Positions 1 to 8,934 of a stretch of DNA of 64,000 nucleotides are shown here, one piece after another; within the stretch, counting starts at the first letter, position 1, and each line of letters begins with the position of its first letter. The DNA is from Desulfobacteraceae bacterium. GTDB taxonomy: Bacteria > Desulfobacterota > Desulfobacteria > Desulfobacterales > Desulfobacteraceae. The stretch lies in the NCBI GenBank assembly GCA_024225635.1, contig JAAEMK010000272.1:1-64000 (forward strand), read 5' to 3'. The position numbers and the translations under genes are program-made. The notes below the pieces were generated by a model. It saw only the letters and a list, made by a program, of their open reading frames with translations, did no database searches and was not told where the DNA came from.

Positions 1-492
1 GGCACCCTGGGAACCGAGATTTACATCTATGTGGGTTGGCGACTCAATACAAAGATTCACACCAGCTGCTCTAAACCAATCGGTCCGGGCCTTGTAAGCG
101 GTGATTTCGAGGTGCTTTCAGGGTTCAGCCGGGAAGGCGGGGAACTGTGTCCCGTGAACTTGCCCCCACCGGATGATGAGTGCGGTTGTGAAGGCAAGGT
201 GACGGAACTGACCCTGAAATACAACGGCGACGACGCTGCTGTGGTCAAGGTGGAGCAGAGAAATGAAGGGACCATATTTTGGAGGAAATTAGACCCGGGC
301 GACACGTTCACTATAACCGGTAAGGACAAAAATGGCACCCTGGGAACCGAGATTTACATCTATGTGGGTTGGCGACTCAATACAAAGATTCACACCAGCT
401 GCTCTAAACCAATCGGTCCGGGCCTTGTCAGTGGTGATTTCGAGGTGCTTTCAGGGTTCAGCCTGAAAGGCGGTGAGCTCTGTCCCCTATGA
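1..492 (+). CDS. C-terminal end of a secreted tandem-repeat protein (left-truncated)
   Basis: The frame is open from base 1 and ends with TGA at 490–492, so this is the 3' end of a gene beginning outside the window. It encodes about one and a half copies of a 111-residue module. Each module has a linker with CGCEGKVTELTLKYNG, a beta-rich core and the ending IHTSCSKPIGPGLVSGDF...GGELCP. I believe this is the family annotated DUF7467, found in secreted or surface proteins, but I could not check. The two copies of the module end are almost identical in DNA, so the array expanded or converted recently. Conserved Cys residues suggest an exported, disulphide-bonded protein. Function unknown. Confidence 0.7.
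   Translation, partial: GTLGTEIYIYVGWRLNTKIHTSCSKPIGPGLVSGDFEVLSGFSREGGELCPVNLPPPDDECGCEGKVTELTLKYNGDDAAVVKVEQRNEGTIFWRKLDPGDTFTITGKDKNGTLGTEIYIYVGWRLNTKIHTSCSKPIGPGLVSGDFEVLSGFSLKGGELCPL
1..492 (+). repeat. 333-bp tandem coding repeat
   Basis: The sequence at 1–130 recurs at 334–463 with very few differences, giving a period of 333 bp (111 codons) in frame with the coding sequence. Further copies probably lie upstream of the window. Confidence 0.85.
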
Positions 493-598
493 TGGGGTTC
501 ATCCGGCAACGGCGATTCCGACTCCGGCAGTGTCCGATATGAAGTTGTCTTTTTGTCAACAAAAGTATAACGAAAATTCCAAACGCTGAAATATGCAT

Positions 599-642
599 CA
601 AGCCCGGTACGTACACAACATGTTGAGCACGTACCGGGCTTG
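599..642. terminator. hairpin between convergent genes
   Basis: Arms 599–612 and 629–642 are perfect 14-bp inverted repeats around a 16-nt loop, between the ends of the repeat protein (plus) and the keto-acid cleavage enzyme (minus). There is no clear U-run, so it is only a probable, possibly bidirectional, terminator. Confidence 0.55.
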
Positions 643-651
643 GTCATATCA

Positions 652-1575
652 TTACATGTTCACCTGATTTCTCCCCTTCAGGTTCAATATCTCACGGGTC
701 TCGTCGGGGGATGCGGGTTCATAGCCGAACTCACGGGCGATGCGCACCATCTTATCCACAAGTTCTGCATTGGACTTGGCCATTTTTCCCTTTTCCAGCC
801 AGAGATTGTCTTCAAGGCCGACCCGGGCCCCGCCTCCCAAAAGCATGGAGGTCGTGCCAAGGGCGAATTCATTGCGGCCCGCGGCAATTGTGGAAAAAAG
901 ATATTTGTCCTTGAAAAGGGCGTCTGCGGTCTGTTTCATATGGAGCAGGTGTGGAATCGTCGCGTCAATTCCCCCGAGAATACCCATCACAAACTGTATA
1001 TATACCGGTTCTGTCAGTAATTGCCGGTCAAAGCAGAAAAAGGCGTTGTGAAGGTGCCCCACATCATACGCTTCCAGCTCCGGTTTTGTGCCGCTGTCTT
1101 TCATCACCTGAAATATCGTTTCAAGATCCTTGAAGGTGTTCCGGAAAATAAACTCCTTTGATCCTTCCAGGTAGGCGGGCTCCCAGTCATGTTTCCATTC
1201 CTTGAACTTTTCCACCACCGGAAACAGGGCAAAATTCATGGAGCCCAGGTTGCATGAAGCCAGCTCCGGTTTGAATTCAGGAACGGACGCGATCCGCTGT
1301 TCCACCGTCATATTCATACCACCGCCGGTGGTGATGCAAATAACCCCGTCACACTTTGAATGGATACGGGATACAATCTCCCCCATAATGTTAATATCAC
1401 CGGTGGGGATGCCGGTTTCAGGATCACGGGCATGAACATGAACAGTTGACGCGCCCGCATTTACTGCATCAATCGCCTGTTGAGCGATATCCCGGGGTTT
1501 GATCGGAAGATAGGGGGCCATTGTCGGCGTATGAATCGCGCCGGTTACCGCACAGTTGAGAATAAACTTTTTCAT
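652..1575 (-). CDS. beta-keto acid cleavage enzyme (BKACE/Kce, DUF849 family)
   Basis: A 307-residue protein of the family typified by 3-keto-5-aminohexanoate cleavage enzyme, which condenses a beta-keto acid with acetyl-CoA to give acetoacetate and a new acyl-CoA using Zn2+. The zinc motif TVHVHARDP places His46 and His48 at the same numbers as in Kce. The C-terminal signature RVGLEDNLWLEKGKMAKSNA is also typical. The ATG at 1575 is preceded by a good ribosome site (AAGGAG), and the frame open further upstream has no family similarity. It lies 19 nt after the cyclase-family gene and is surely co-transcribed with it. The substrate cannot be told from sequence. Confidence 0.88.
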   Translation of the reverse strand: MKKFILNCAVTGAIHTPTMAPYLPIKPRDIAQQAIDAVNAGASTVHVHARDPETGIPTGDINIMGEIVSRIHSKCDGVICITTGGGMNMTVEQRIASVPEFKPELASCNLGSMNFALFPVVEKFKEWKHDWEPAYLEGSKEFIFRNTFKDLETIFQVMKDSGTKPELEAYDVGHLHNAFFCFDRQLLTEPVYIQFVMGILGGIDATIPHLLHMKQTADALFKDKYLFSTIAAGRNEFALGTTSMLLGGGARVGLEDNLWLEKGKMAKSNAELVDKMVRIAREFGYEPASPDETREILNLKGRNQVNM

Positions 1576-1594
1576 TGCAGCTCCTTCACACTGA

Positions 1595-2371
1595 TTATTC
1601 AATAATTGCCACCGCCCGCACCCATCCGGCCGACGCCGCCTTGATCTTGACTGGAAAACACGCCACTTTAAATCCAAAAGGATGCGGTATCTTATCCAGG
1701 TTCGCCAGTTTCTCCATGTGGCAGTATCCCTTCTCAATACCGGCAAAATGGGCTTCCCAGATCACGGACGGATCTCCCGTCTCCCGGAACTCCTTTGCGA
1801 GGAAGGGAAGGGGACGATCCCATGACCAGGCGTCGATGCCCACGACCCTGACACCTTGATCCAATAGATAGAGTGTAGACTCCCTTGTCATGCCGGCCCC
1901 TTTGACAAGGTATTCCGGCGTTCCCCATGCCGCATCCGCACCGGTGCGAACTAGTACGATATCAAGGGGTTTTATGGTGTATCCGATCTTGTCCAGGCAG
2001 GATTCCACGTCAGCTGCGGTGATCCGCTCACCATCATCCTTATGGGAAAAATCCAGCAGGACGCCATCCTGAAAGCACCACTCCAGGGGGACTTCGTCAA
2101 TGGTGGTTGCCGGATGGCCTTTATCCATAAAAGGATGGTAGTGATAAGGTGCATCCATATGTGTCCCTGAATGCGTCGTCAGGTTGATGCTTTCCACCGC
2201 CCAGCCCAACCCTTCCGGCAACTGTTCCTTTTTCAGGCCCGGAAAAAAGAGTTCCATCTGATCCGCCCCCTGCTCATGGCTGACATATTCAATCCTTGGA
2301 ATCATCATTTCGGGATCACTTGGCAGATCCGCTTCTATGGGAATGGAAAGATCGATAATTTGACGTGTCAT
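1595..2371 (-). CDS. cyclase-family metal-dependent hydrolase (kynurenine formamidase-like fold)
   Basis: A 258-residue protein opening with MTRQIIDLSIPIEADLPSDP and carrying the metal-binding signature HSGTHMDAPYHYH (HxGTHxDxPxH), diagnostic of the putative cyclase/KynB family. Members hydrolyse amides, lactones or cyclic intermediates with Zn2+ or Mn2+. The C-terminal region has VVGIDAWSWDRP and an HxxG-type stretch. It is the first gene of a two-gene minus-strand operon with the keto-acid cleavage enzyme. A catabolic ring-opening or lactone step is plausible, but the substrate is unknown. Confidence 0.85.
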   Translation of the reverse strand: MTRQIIDLSIPIEADLPSDPEMMIPRIEYVSHEQGADQMELFFPGLKKEQLPEGLGWAVESINLTTHSGTHMDAPYHYHPFMDKGHPATTIDEVPLEWCFQDGVLLDFSHKDDGERITAADVESCLDKIGYTIKPLDIVLVRTGADAAWGTPEYLVKGAGMTRESTLYLLDQGVRVVGIDAWSWDRPLPFLAKEFRETGDPSVIWEAHFAGIEKGYCHMEKLANLDKIPHPFGFKVACFPVKIKAASAGWVRAVAIIE

Positions 2372-3095
2372 GGGATATCCTTTTATGGTTTATGCCTCTT
2401 TTGCCAGGTTGTGCAGCTTCGGCTGCTGCCTGCATGGTTCTTCCGTTTGTGTCGGCTTGTCGGTCTGTTTGTTTTTTTAACGATGTTATTGATATAAACT
2501 TATAACTCTTTATGTGTCAACCGTTGATAGCTCTTTTTATCGAACCAGCCCTTTTATTCAATTTAGGAGATTTATGCGTTTTTCCGCCTTTTTATCATAC
2601 CTGCTATGGAACGTTACAAGGGCGTCATCTCAAAGGCCAAGAGCCTTGAAAAAAAGTGATAGTCCTTGATCCGTTTGGCGATTCAATCCTGGTAATGTTT
2701 GTTCTTGACAAGAAACAGTTCGCGAGCTATTAAAATTATATCTAATAAAAGCTGTAAATTCGTGTGTTGTGTTCTAAATGCCTTGTGAAATCAGGATTTT
2801 GAATGTTCGCCATATCAAACATTGTATAGAACGTTATTGAGTGGTTGTTTCATTAGAGGATGAAAAACGAAATCCGGGGTTTAGCAAAACAGATAATCCA
2901 AATTCCATAATAGAGAGTTTGCTATCTTAGTTTTTATTTGCTTGAGGACTGTGAAAAATCCGGTTTTATTGATTCGTTCGGGGGCAATGCCAAGAGATGA
3001 TACAAAAAAAAACGGGTTTTTAATATTTTTTGGTAAAAGGTGGATCATAGATAGTCAATGCTAATTAATGGAGATAGAAAAAAGGAGGAGTACTG
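2372..3095. other. AT-rich intergenic region between the cyclase operon and rdrA
   Basis: About 720 bp with no convincing reading frame. Composition changes from GC-rich to AT-rich here, marking the left side of the AT-rich block with rdrAB. It must hold the minus-strand promoter of the cyclase operon and the plus-strand promoter of rdrA, but I see no strong -35/-10 pair. No tRNA, integrase remnant or flanking direct repeat was recognised. Confidence 0.5.
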
Positions 3096-6068
3096 ATGAC
3101 CAATGATAAATCTTCTGGGCTCAGACCTGAAGCACAGCCGTTTGAATTCAACAGGTTGTCTCAAAATCAGACAAAAGCTGTTAAGGAGTTGTTGAAGAAA
3201 TTGAACGAGGCGGTTAAAGCTCTCGATGAATGGGGAGAAGACAGGAAATGTGAAAAACCAAGTTTCGAAATTCCTATTAGTAAAAAAAATCATAATCGAA
3301 TAGCATTTTTGTCCGGTGGGAGAGGTAGTGGTAAAACGTCTGTTCTTCATACATTAATAAAACTTCTGGGATCTGATTCAGGAGCATATTTAAAAGAAAG
3401 TAAAGAAAGTGAAAAAAACAAAATTGAAGAAAAACTTAAAGAAATCAAAAAAAGAGTTATATGGCTTCGCCCTATTCAGATGGAAACCCTTCCCAATTCC
3501 ACTAATTTACTTGTAGCGATATTATCCCGAATAAATGATGCTATTGACAGGCTCGGAGCTGGATTGGGGGATAATCATGGGTATAAGGCGGATCCTTTTG
3601 CATTAAATCAGGATGTACAAAAAACTTTGTCGGATTTTGAACGTCTTCAGAGAGATGTTGCAATGGCATGGGATGGTAATCTGGAGCAGCATGCCGCAAG
3701 TATGGACCCGGATACATATGCTGTCGAGGTTTTGAGGGTTGAGAGAAACCGCTTTAAATTAGATGAAAAGCTTATAAAAATCCTTGACGGTCTTAATGAA
3801 CACCTTATACCTAATGAAAATAACAAAAAATCGATCTTTGTTCTGCCAATAGATGATTTTGACTCGAGTCCTCATCGAAGTGAGCATCTTGTAAAGTTGA
3901 TTCATCTGACCTCTGTTCCGTATCTGTTTACCGTAATCCTTGGTGATATCGATATTACGAGAAATATTTTTAATCAAAATATTAAGAAATATCTCTCCTC
4001 CGCTGGGAACGATGCTGCTTTTTTGCATGTTCCATTAAATAATCGAATTGCCCATGAAAGTTCAGCCAATGCAATGAGAAAACTTTTTCCTATGTCGCAT
4101 ATAGTTGAATTGAAACCAATGACATGGAAAGAGGTTTTAGATTTTAAACCGAAGGGTAAAGACGAGTCCGTTAAAGATTTGTTGGACACGATGCATGTCG
4201 CTATCAATACTAGGAAAGAATATGACAATCAGTATGTGGCCGGCCAGCATATTCAATCTCTAAAGGATTTTTTGGATATTAAAATTGAAGACATTGTTGA
4301 GTGCGAATCAGAATCAGAATCAGAATCTGGTTCTGCTAAAGAATACAAACTTAAAGATATGGTCTATAATGGTCCTGCTTTACTTAGCATGTATCCCCGC
4401 CATGTTCAGGACCTTTGGCGATATTTGAAACAAAAAAATGATGATGGAAACGATAAGGATAAATACAGATTTGGAAAAGAGTTTGCGTTAAAATTTTTCA
4501 AACAAACGGCAAGTGAAGACAGAAAGCTTTCTCTGGAAATAAGCGATGAACTTTTAAATTCTGTGAGAAAGGACTTTTCTGGTCATGTCCAGCTCGATAC
4601 TGAGCATATGCTTCTGGAAAGCCTGTCTGGTCCGGGGCTTCGCATTAACAAAAACAAAAACGAGAAAGAGAAACGAAAGAGCACTATTACTATACGACTT
4701 CCAAAGGACTGGATTTGCAAAATTAAAATTGAATCGCAAAAACATAGCGAACCAGCCCGATGGGTGAAAATTTCGGAAGATAGCTCTGTTGCAATGATGC
4801 TGCTTCATGATCTTATTATTTTATCAAAACCGAATGGAACAATTGGCCCGAGTTTGATGAAGAAACATGGTGGTCCATGCTGGGCATATACTCTTTGGCC
4901 GGTTGGACCTTCTGGTGGAATTGATGTGCTATGGCTCACACCTCCATGGCGGAGCTTGTGGGCTCATGATTTTATGAGACGTTGCTGGATCAAGGTCTGG
5001 GAATGGTTAAATAAGCATATGGATAAAAAAACAGAGGCAGATGCTTTATCAGAATTAATGGCATATTACTGGATTAAAACCGGAACTGGGGTTTTTAAGG
5101 ATACTCCTGGAATTGAAATCTTAATAGAAAAGGCAAAACAAAAACACGATAAAACGTGCAATGAAGAAAGTGAAAAGTTCAATGGGTTGAAGACGGAAAT
5201 CAGAGGCTTAATAAAACCACTTAGTGTGGAGGGAGGAGGAGTTGATGAGAAAATTCGGGAGGCGGGAAAGAAAAAAGATAAGTTGGACGATATTAAAAAA
5301 AGATTGATGGATATTAAAAAAAGATTGATGGATATTAAAAAAAGATTGATGGATATTAAAAAGGACGATCTTGAGGATGCAATAATAGAAGAGATTGCAA
5401 AAATTGAAGAAATGCTTAATGGTGGAAAAAAAGAAAAGCAAAACTTAGTAGCATGTCTTTTATATTACAACACAATACCGTTTAAATTGTTACATCTGCC
5501 TATGAGTGAAAAGAATAAAGGATGTTGGCCTTTTGTACCTTCGATAGAGAATGGTGCAATCAATATGAACGATTCATGGTTTTGGTTGATAAGTGATATT
5601 CTTGATTTAATCAAGAAGGATGCTACTTCCGGTGCTCGAAGTGAAAATCTTCTTCGGGGTTGGATGGCTAGTATCGCTTGTCTTATGGCGCCTGAATCAG
5701 ATCTTCCAAAAAATGTTGTTAAGTGGTTTGTAAATGAAAAAGAAATAAAGGGATTTTGGGAAAAACATGATGTGGCTCATGAAATAAGACGGTTAAGGGC
5801 AATGTCAGCTGTGAAATTTTTTAATGACGGCGTTATTGATAAGCTTTATGAATTGTATAAACCAAGATGTCGCGAAACAACCACGCTTTCCTTAACTGAG
5901 ACACAAGAAAAAAAGCTGTTAGATGATGATGGTGGTGATGGGGTAAATACCATGCATGAATTACGTCCATATATGGAAGACATCGTTGCATTGTCGGAAC
6001 TCCCTCGAACGAAAAAGAAGGATCTTGAAAAAAAATTACATGCTTTACTTATCCGGAAAAGTAGTTAG
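3096..6068 (+). CDS. rdrA: RADAR system ATPase RdrA
   Basis: A 990-residue P-loop ATPase directly upstream of an rdrB-like deaminase gene; the pairing defines RADAR, an anti-phage system in which RdrA and RdrB form giant complexes that deaminate adenosine in RNA or nucleotides. Walker A is GGRGSGKT at residues 74–81, after FLS. A Walker-B-like strand IFVLPIDDFD lies near 247–256, followed by a sensor-like strand ending ILGDIDITRN. The rest is long, helical and charged, with two low-complexity inserts: a Ser-Glu run and a DIKKRLM heptad repeat. The ATG at 3096 has a strong ribosome site (AAAGGAGGAG). The gene is much more AT-rich than its flanks, suggesting transfer. Assignment rests on the Walker motifs, size and partner gene. 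Confidence 0.85.
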   Translation: MTNDKSSGLRPEAQPFEFNRLSQNQTKAVKELLKKLNEAVKALDEWGEDRKCEKPSFEIPISKKNHNRIAFLSGGRGSGKTSVLHTLIKLLGSDSGAYLKESKESEKNKIEEKLKEIKKRVIWLRPIQMETLPNSTNLLVAILSRINDAIDRLGAGLGDNHGYKADPFALNQDVQKTLSDFERLQRDVAMAWDGNLEQHAASMDPDTYAVEVLRVERNRFKLDEKLIKILDGLNEHLIPNENNKKSIFVLPIDDFDSSPHRSEHLVKLIHLTSVPYLFTVILGDIDITRNIFNQNIKKYLSSAGNDAAFLHVPLNNRIAHESSANAMRKLFPMSHIVELKPMTWKEVLDFKPKGKDESVKDLLDTMHVAINTRKEYDNQYVAGQHIQSLKDFLDIKIEDIVECESESESESGSAKEYKLKDMVYNGPALLSMYPRHVQDLWRYLKQKNDDGNDKDKYRFGKEFALKFFKQTASEDRKLSLEISDELLNSVRKDFSGHVQLDTEHMLLESLSGPGLRINKNKNEKEKRKSTITIRLPKDWICKIKIESQKHSEPARWVKISEDSSVAMMLLHDLIILSKPNGTIGPSLMKKHGGPCWAYTLWPVGPSGGIDVLWLTPPWRSLWAHDFMRRCWIKVWEWLNKHMDKKTEADALSELMAYYWIKTGTGVFKDTPGIEILIEKAKQKHDKTCNEESEKFNGLKTEIRGLIKPLSVEGGGVDEKIREAGKKKDKLDDIKKRLMDIKKRLMDIKKRLMDIKKDDLEDAIIEEIAKIEEMLNGGKKEKQNLVACLLYYNTIPFKLLHLPMSEKNKGCWPFVPSIENGAINMNDSWFWLISDILDLIKKDATSGARSENLLRGWMASIACLMAPESDLPKNVVKWFVNEKEIKGFWEKHDVAHEIRRLRAMSAVKFFNDGVIDKLYELYKPRCRETTTLSLTETQEKKLLDDDGGDGVNTMHELRPYMEDIVALSELPRTKKKDLEKKLHALLIRKSS
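4305..4328 (+). repeat. Ser-Glu hexanucleotide tandem repeat in rdrA
   Basis: Four in-frame copies of a GAATCA-type hexamer encode a Glu-Ser run (CESESESESGS). It is a flexible, slippage-prone segment inside the ATPase. Confidence 0.8.
5289..5364 (+). repeat. 21-bp tandem repeat (DIKKRLM heptads) in rdrA
   Basis: Three perfect 21-bp copies plus a partial fourth (5289–5309, 5310–5330, 5331–5351, then 5352–5364) encode DIKKRLM repeated in register. Seven-residue spacing with Ile and Leu/Met suggests a coiled-coil arm. Copy number changes would keep the frame. Confidence 0.9.
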
Positions 6069-6168
6069 GGGCAGGTGGGAGTAAATAAGAGAGAAGTAGT
6101 TGTTAAAAAAAAATAGGTGGTATGGGAGAAAAATACAGCACCACCACCACTGGCAGGACTTATGATAA

Positions 6169-8934
6169 ATGGAAAATCAAATGGAATTATATGGAACGCT
6201 TACAAATGCAGGAATTCCCATTGAATTCCTCGTGGCGGAAATCATCGCGTTTCCGTTAGCTTCTGTTTATACTTATGAAAATCCAATTACAAAGTTATAT
6301 CCCGATTTTCAAGGCGATACAATGAAGTTGTTGTGGAGAAATGCCGAGAGTCATATTGTGCAGACGATCCCTGATATTTCTATCGATATGGTTCTGGCAA
6401 TACGTGATCAGTTCTGGTTCGGAAAAAATCTCGAAAAATGTGAAGAAATTTCCAGCTTTCTTAAGCGTGTAGCCGGGGAGTTTCTTGAGGTTCGGGGGGC
6501 ATTTGCTGTTCCTAAAGTTGTGGGGGATGATTCATTAATAAAGAGAGAACACCAGATAGCCCCGGTGACAAGACGTAACAATACTCTTCGCTGGTTTTCC
6601 TTTTCACTTCCAATGGATCTTTTTCTGGGTGCCCTTGGTAATCCTTGCGGGCCGCCTGTGGACATTGACTATCTGTCTCCACAGCTTTTCAGGAATTTGA
6701 ATGACAAAGGTTTTGCTGAACCTCATTTCCATATAGGGGCTGCTCTGGAATTTCCTGAATTCTGGGTTACAACTCTTTGCCGTCTTGCCGATACAAAATT
6801 AAAAGACGATGAATTCCAAAGTCCGGGGGCTGTATTTAATGAAGGCAGAGATTTAGGGCCATGGCTGCTACGGGCAGCTTTAACGCGGTGTCTTCTGGCA
6901 CGGTTTCTTTTTACACGAAAAGAACGAAATGAAACTTTTCATTTGTGGTTAAAAGGAACTTTTTTTAAGGAAATTCTCGAGTGGCATGGTTCCACCGTAC
7001 TGCTACAGGTAAAGATGGCGTTAAAGGAAATTCTTGCAGGAAAGAAAATAAGCAATAGTCCAATCTCGCCATATTTAAGGATTGTTTATCGTGAACAGGG
7101 CTGGATGGGAAATCCTCCTGAATTAGTTGACTCGCCGGATCAGATTCATATCAATGATCCCATAGCGTTTCTTGTCAGGAATGGTCCGGGTAGACAACCT
7201 TCTCCGGAGATTCAATTTGTTAGTAAAGGGCTTTCATATATAGAACAAAGCAAAGGAGATCTTCTCTTTTCCAGTTTTTTCTGGCAGGTGACCCGCATCC
7301 GTTGCATATATTATCGTCATGTTACCCAGCGCCCTATGACTCCGGGCCTTTTGTGGTTTGTGCGTCATTATGACAGAAATAAACCCGGAAGGGAAAAATT
7401 AAGTACTAAACTTCTGGTAAGAGGCGCAGCCCGTACATCCGGCATTGATAACGGGCTGCGATCTCTTGAAGTTCGGAATACTCCCGGGAATTCTGTTTCC
7501 GAAATATTGAAACAGGTGAAAGACAGTATGGATGCTCTTAGAAACGATAATAAAAATAATAGCATGTTGAATGATCTATCTGATTGCGGTGGCGGCGATG
7601 AGCATAATAAAATAGAATTTGGATGGATAATTCATTTTGCCAAGATACGAGGGAAGGAAGTAGTTAAAGGAAACAGCCATCCCAGATGGAAAGATACAAA
7701 TGCCGACCCTTTGCATAGTGGTAAAGGCGGAAGCAGGTATGCGGGGTATTACCGTAAGCAAAAAAGAGGTGCCCAGGTACTCGCACAGACAATTTTTAAT
7801 TTTCCGGGTTCAATACGCATTATTCGGGGGCTTGATGTCTGTACTGATGAATTGGGGGTTCCTTCATGGGTTTTTGTTCCATTCTTCCGGTATATCAGGG
7901 ATGCGGGAAACGCAGCTTCCAAGTATCTTTTGAGCAGGTTTGGTGAAGAAGTTCCTCCTTTGCAAATGACAGTGCATACAGGTGAGGATTACATACATCT
8001 TCTGGGTGGTCTTAGGCGGATTGAAGAGTCGGTTCGTTATTTTAAGCTGGGACCGGGTGACCGTATTGGGCATGGAATGGCATTGGGAACAGATCCGGGA
8101 GAATGGGCAAGGAAAAAGAACCGTGTTGCCATGACAAGGGAGCATCGGCTTTTTGACCTTGTATGGGAATGGAAGCAGTATTGCAGTCATGTTATTCCTT
8201 GTGTAGCGGGTCGCAAGGCTTTTATCGAACGTGAGATATCACGGTTGTCAAATATAATATTTTCAAGAATTCTTTTGCCGTATCAGCTGGAACACCTTGT
8301 TGCGGATCTACATGATGAAGCCAGATTGAAAAGAATCGGTTTTCCTGATTGTAAATTACCCCCATTTCCTAATAGTGACAGGGATGGCAGAATGAAGGAA
8401 GAGATAGAACGCTATAAATTATTGTATGATTATCTTTCAGATCCGCAAATTTTTATTAACGGGCATGAAACCGAATGGATTAATATTCAGCCGGAAATAG
8501 AACCTATGAGAATTCTACAGAATCATATCAGGCAGATTTTTTTAAATCTTGGACTTGTTGTGGAGGTAAATCCAACTTCCAACCTGCTTATCGGAAATCT
8601 TGCGGATTTGAAGCATCATCCTTTTTGGCAACTTAACTCTCCGGTACTAGGAAATAATTCACAACCGGTCGCTCTTTGTATCGGTTCTGATGATCCCCTT
8701 ACTTTTGCAACATGTTTGCGAAGAGAATATGCACTTCTCCAGGAGTCTTTGATTGACGGAGGATTGTCGGCAAGTCAGGCATGGAACTGGGTTAATGAAA
8801 TTCGTGATACCGGGATGAACTCCCGTTTTACCGTGCCGCTGAAAAATCAGCATAATGATATTTATAAATTTAAAAATCAGACTTATTTATGCCATGCCAT
8901 TGGGCTTGATAAACATGTTGAGAATATGCCTTAG
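6169..8934 (+). CDS. rdrB: RADAR system divergent adenosine deaminase RdrB
   Basis: A 921-residue protein with all metal-site motifs of the adenosine deaminase superfamily in order: His186-Phe-His188 (EPHFHIG), His603 in VHTGED with Glu606, RIGHG at 632–636, and SDDP at 840–843 (Asp841 and Asp842). In ordinary adenosine deaminases the first and second metal His are about 200 residues apart; here they are about 415 apart, so there is a large insertion, as expected for the giant RdrB deaminases. It starts 100 nt after rdrA and shares its AT-rich composition. Probable role: deaminating adenosine to inosine in RNA or nucleotides when RdrA senses phage infection. All catalytic residues seem intact. 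Confidence 0.87.
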   Translation: MENQMELYGTLTNAGIPIEFLVAEIIAFPLASVYTYENPITKLYPDFQGDTMKLLWRNAESHIVQTIPDISIDMVLAIRDQFWFGKNLEKCEEISSFLKRVAGEFLEVRGAFAVPKVVGDDSLIKREHQIAPVTRRNNTLRWFSFSLPMDLFLGALGNPCGPPVDIDYLSPQLFRNLNDKGFAEPHFHIGAALEFPEFWVTTLCRLADTKLKDDEFQSPGAVFNEGRDLGPWLLRAALTRCLLARFLFTRKERNETFHLWLKGTFFKEILEWHGSTVLLQVKMALKEILAGKKISNSPISPYLRIVYREQGWMGNPPELVDSPDQIHINDPIAFLVRNGPGRQPSPEIQFVSKGLSYIEQSKGDLLFSSFFWQVTRIRCIYYRHVTQRPMTPGLLWFVRHYDRNKPGREKLSTKLLVRGAARTSGIDNGLRSLEVRNTPGNSVSEILKQVKDSMDALRNDNKNNSMLNDLSDCGGGDEHNKIEFGWIIHFAKIRGKEVVKGNSHPRWKDTNADPLHSGKGGSRYAGYYRKQKRGAQVLAQTIFNFPGSIRIIRGLDVCTDELGVPSWVFVPFFRYIRDAGNAASKYLLSRFGEEVPPLQMTVHTGEDYIHLLGGLRRIEESVRYFKLGPGDRIGHGMALGTDPGEWARKKNRVAMTREHRLFDLVWEWKQYCSHVIPCVAGRKAFIEREISRLSNIIFSRILLPYQLEHLVADLHDEARLKRIGFPDCKLPPFPNSDRDGRMKEEIERYKLLYDYLSDPQIFINGHETEWINIQPEIEPMRILQNHIRQIFLNLGLVVEVNPTSNLLIGNLADLKHHPFWQLNSPVLGNNSQPVALCIGSDDPLTFATCLRREYALLQESLIDGGLSASQAWNWVNEIRDTGMNSRFTVPLKNQHNDIYKFKNQTYLCHAIGLDKHVENMP

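Noticed and set aside
640-1020. Plus-strand frame opposite the keto-acid cleavage gene
   Set aside because: Shadow of a well-conserved minus-strand enzyme; no ribosome site or family motif.
1576-1746. N-terminal extension of the keto-acid cleavage enzyme
   Set aside because: The extension is Arg/Trp-rich, overlaps the upstream gene's end and lacks family similarity, while ATG 1575 has a good ribosome site and places the zinc His residues at the family positions.
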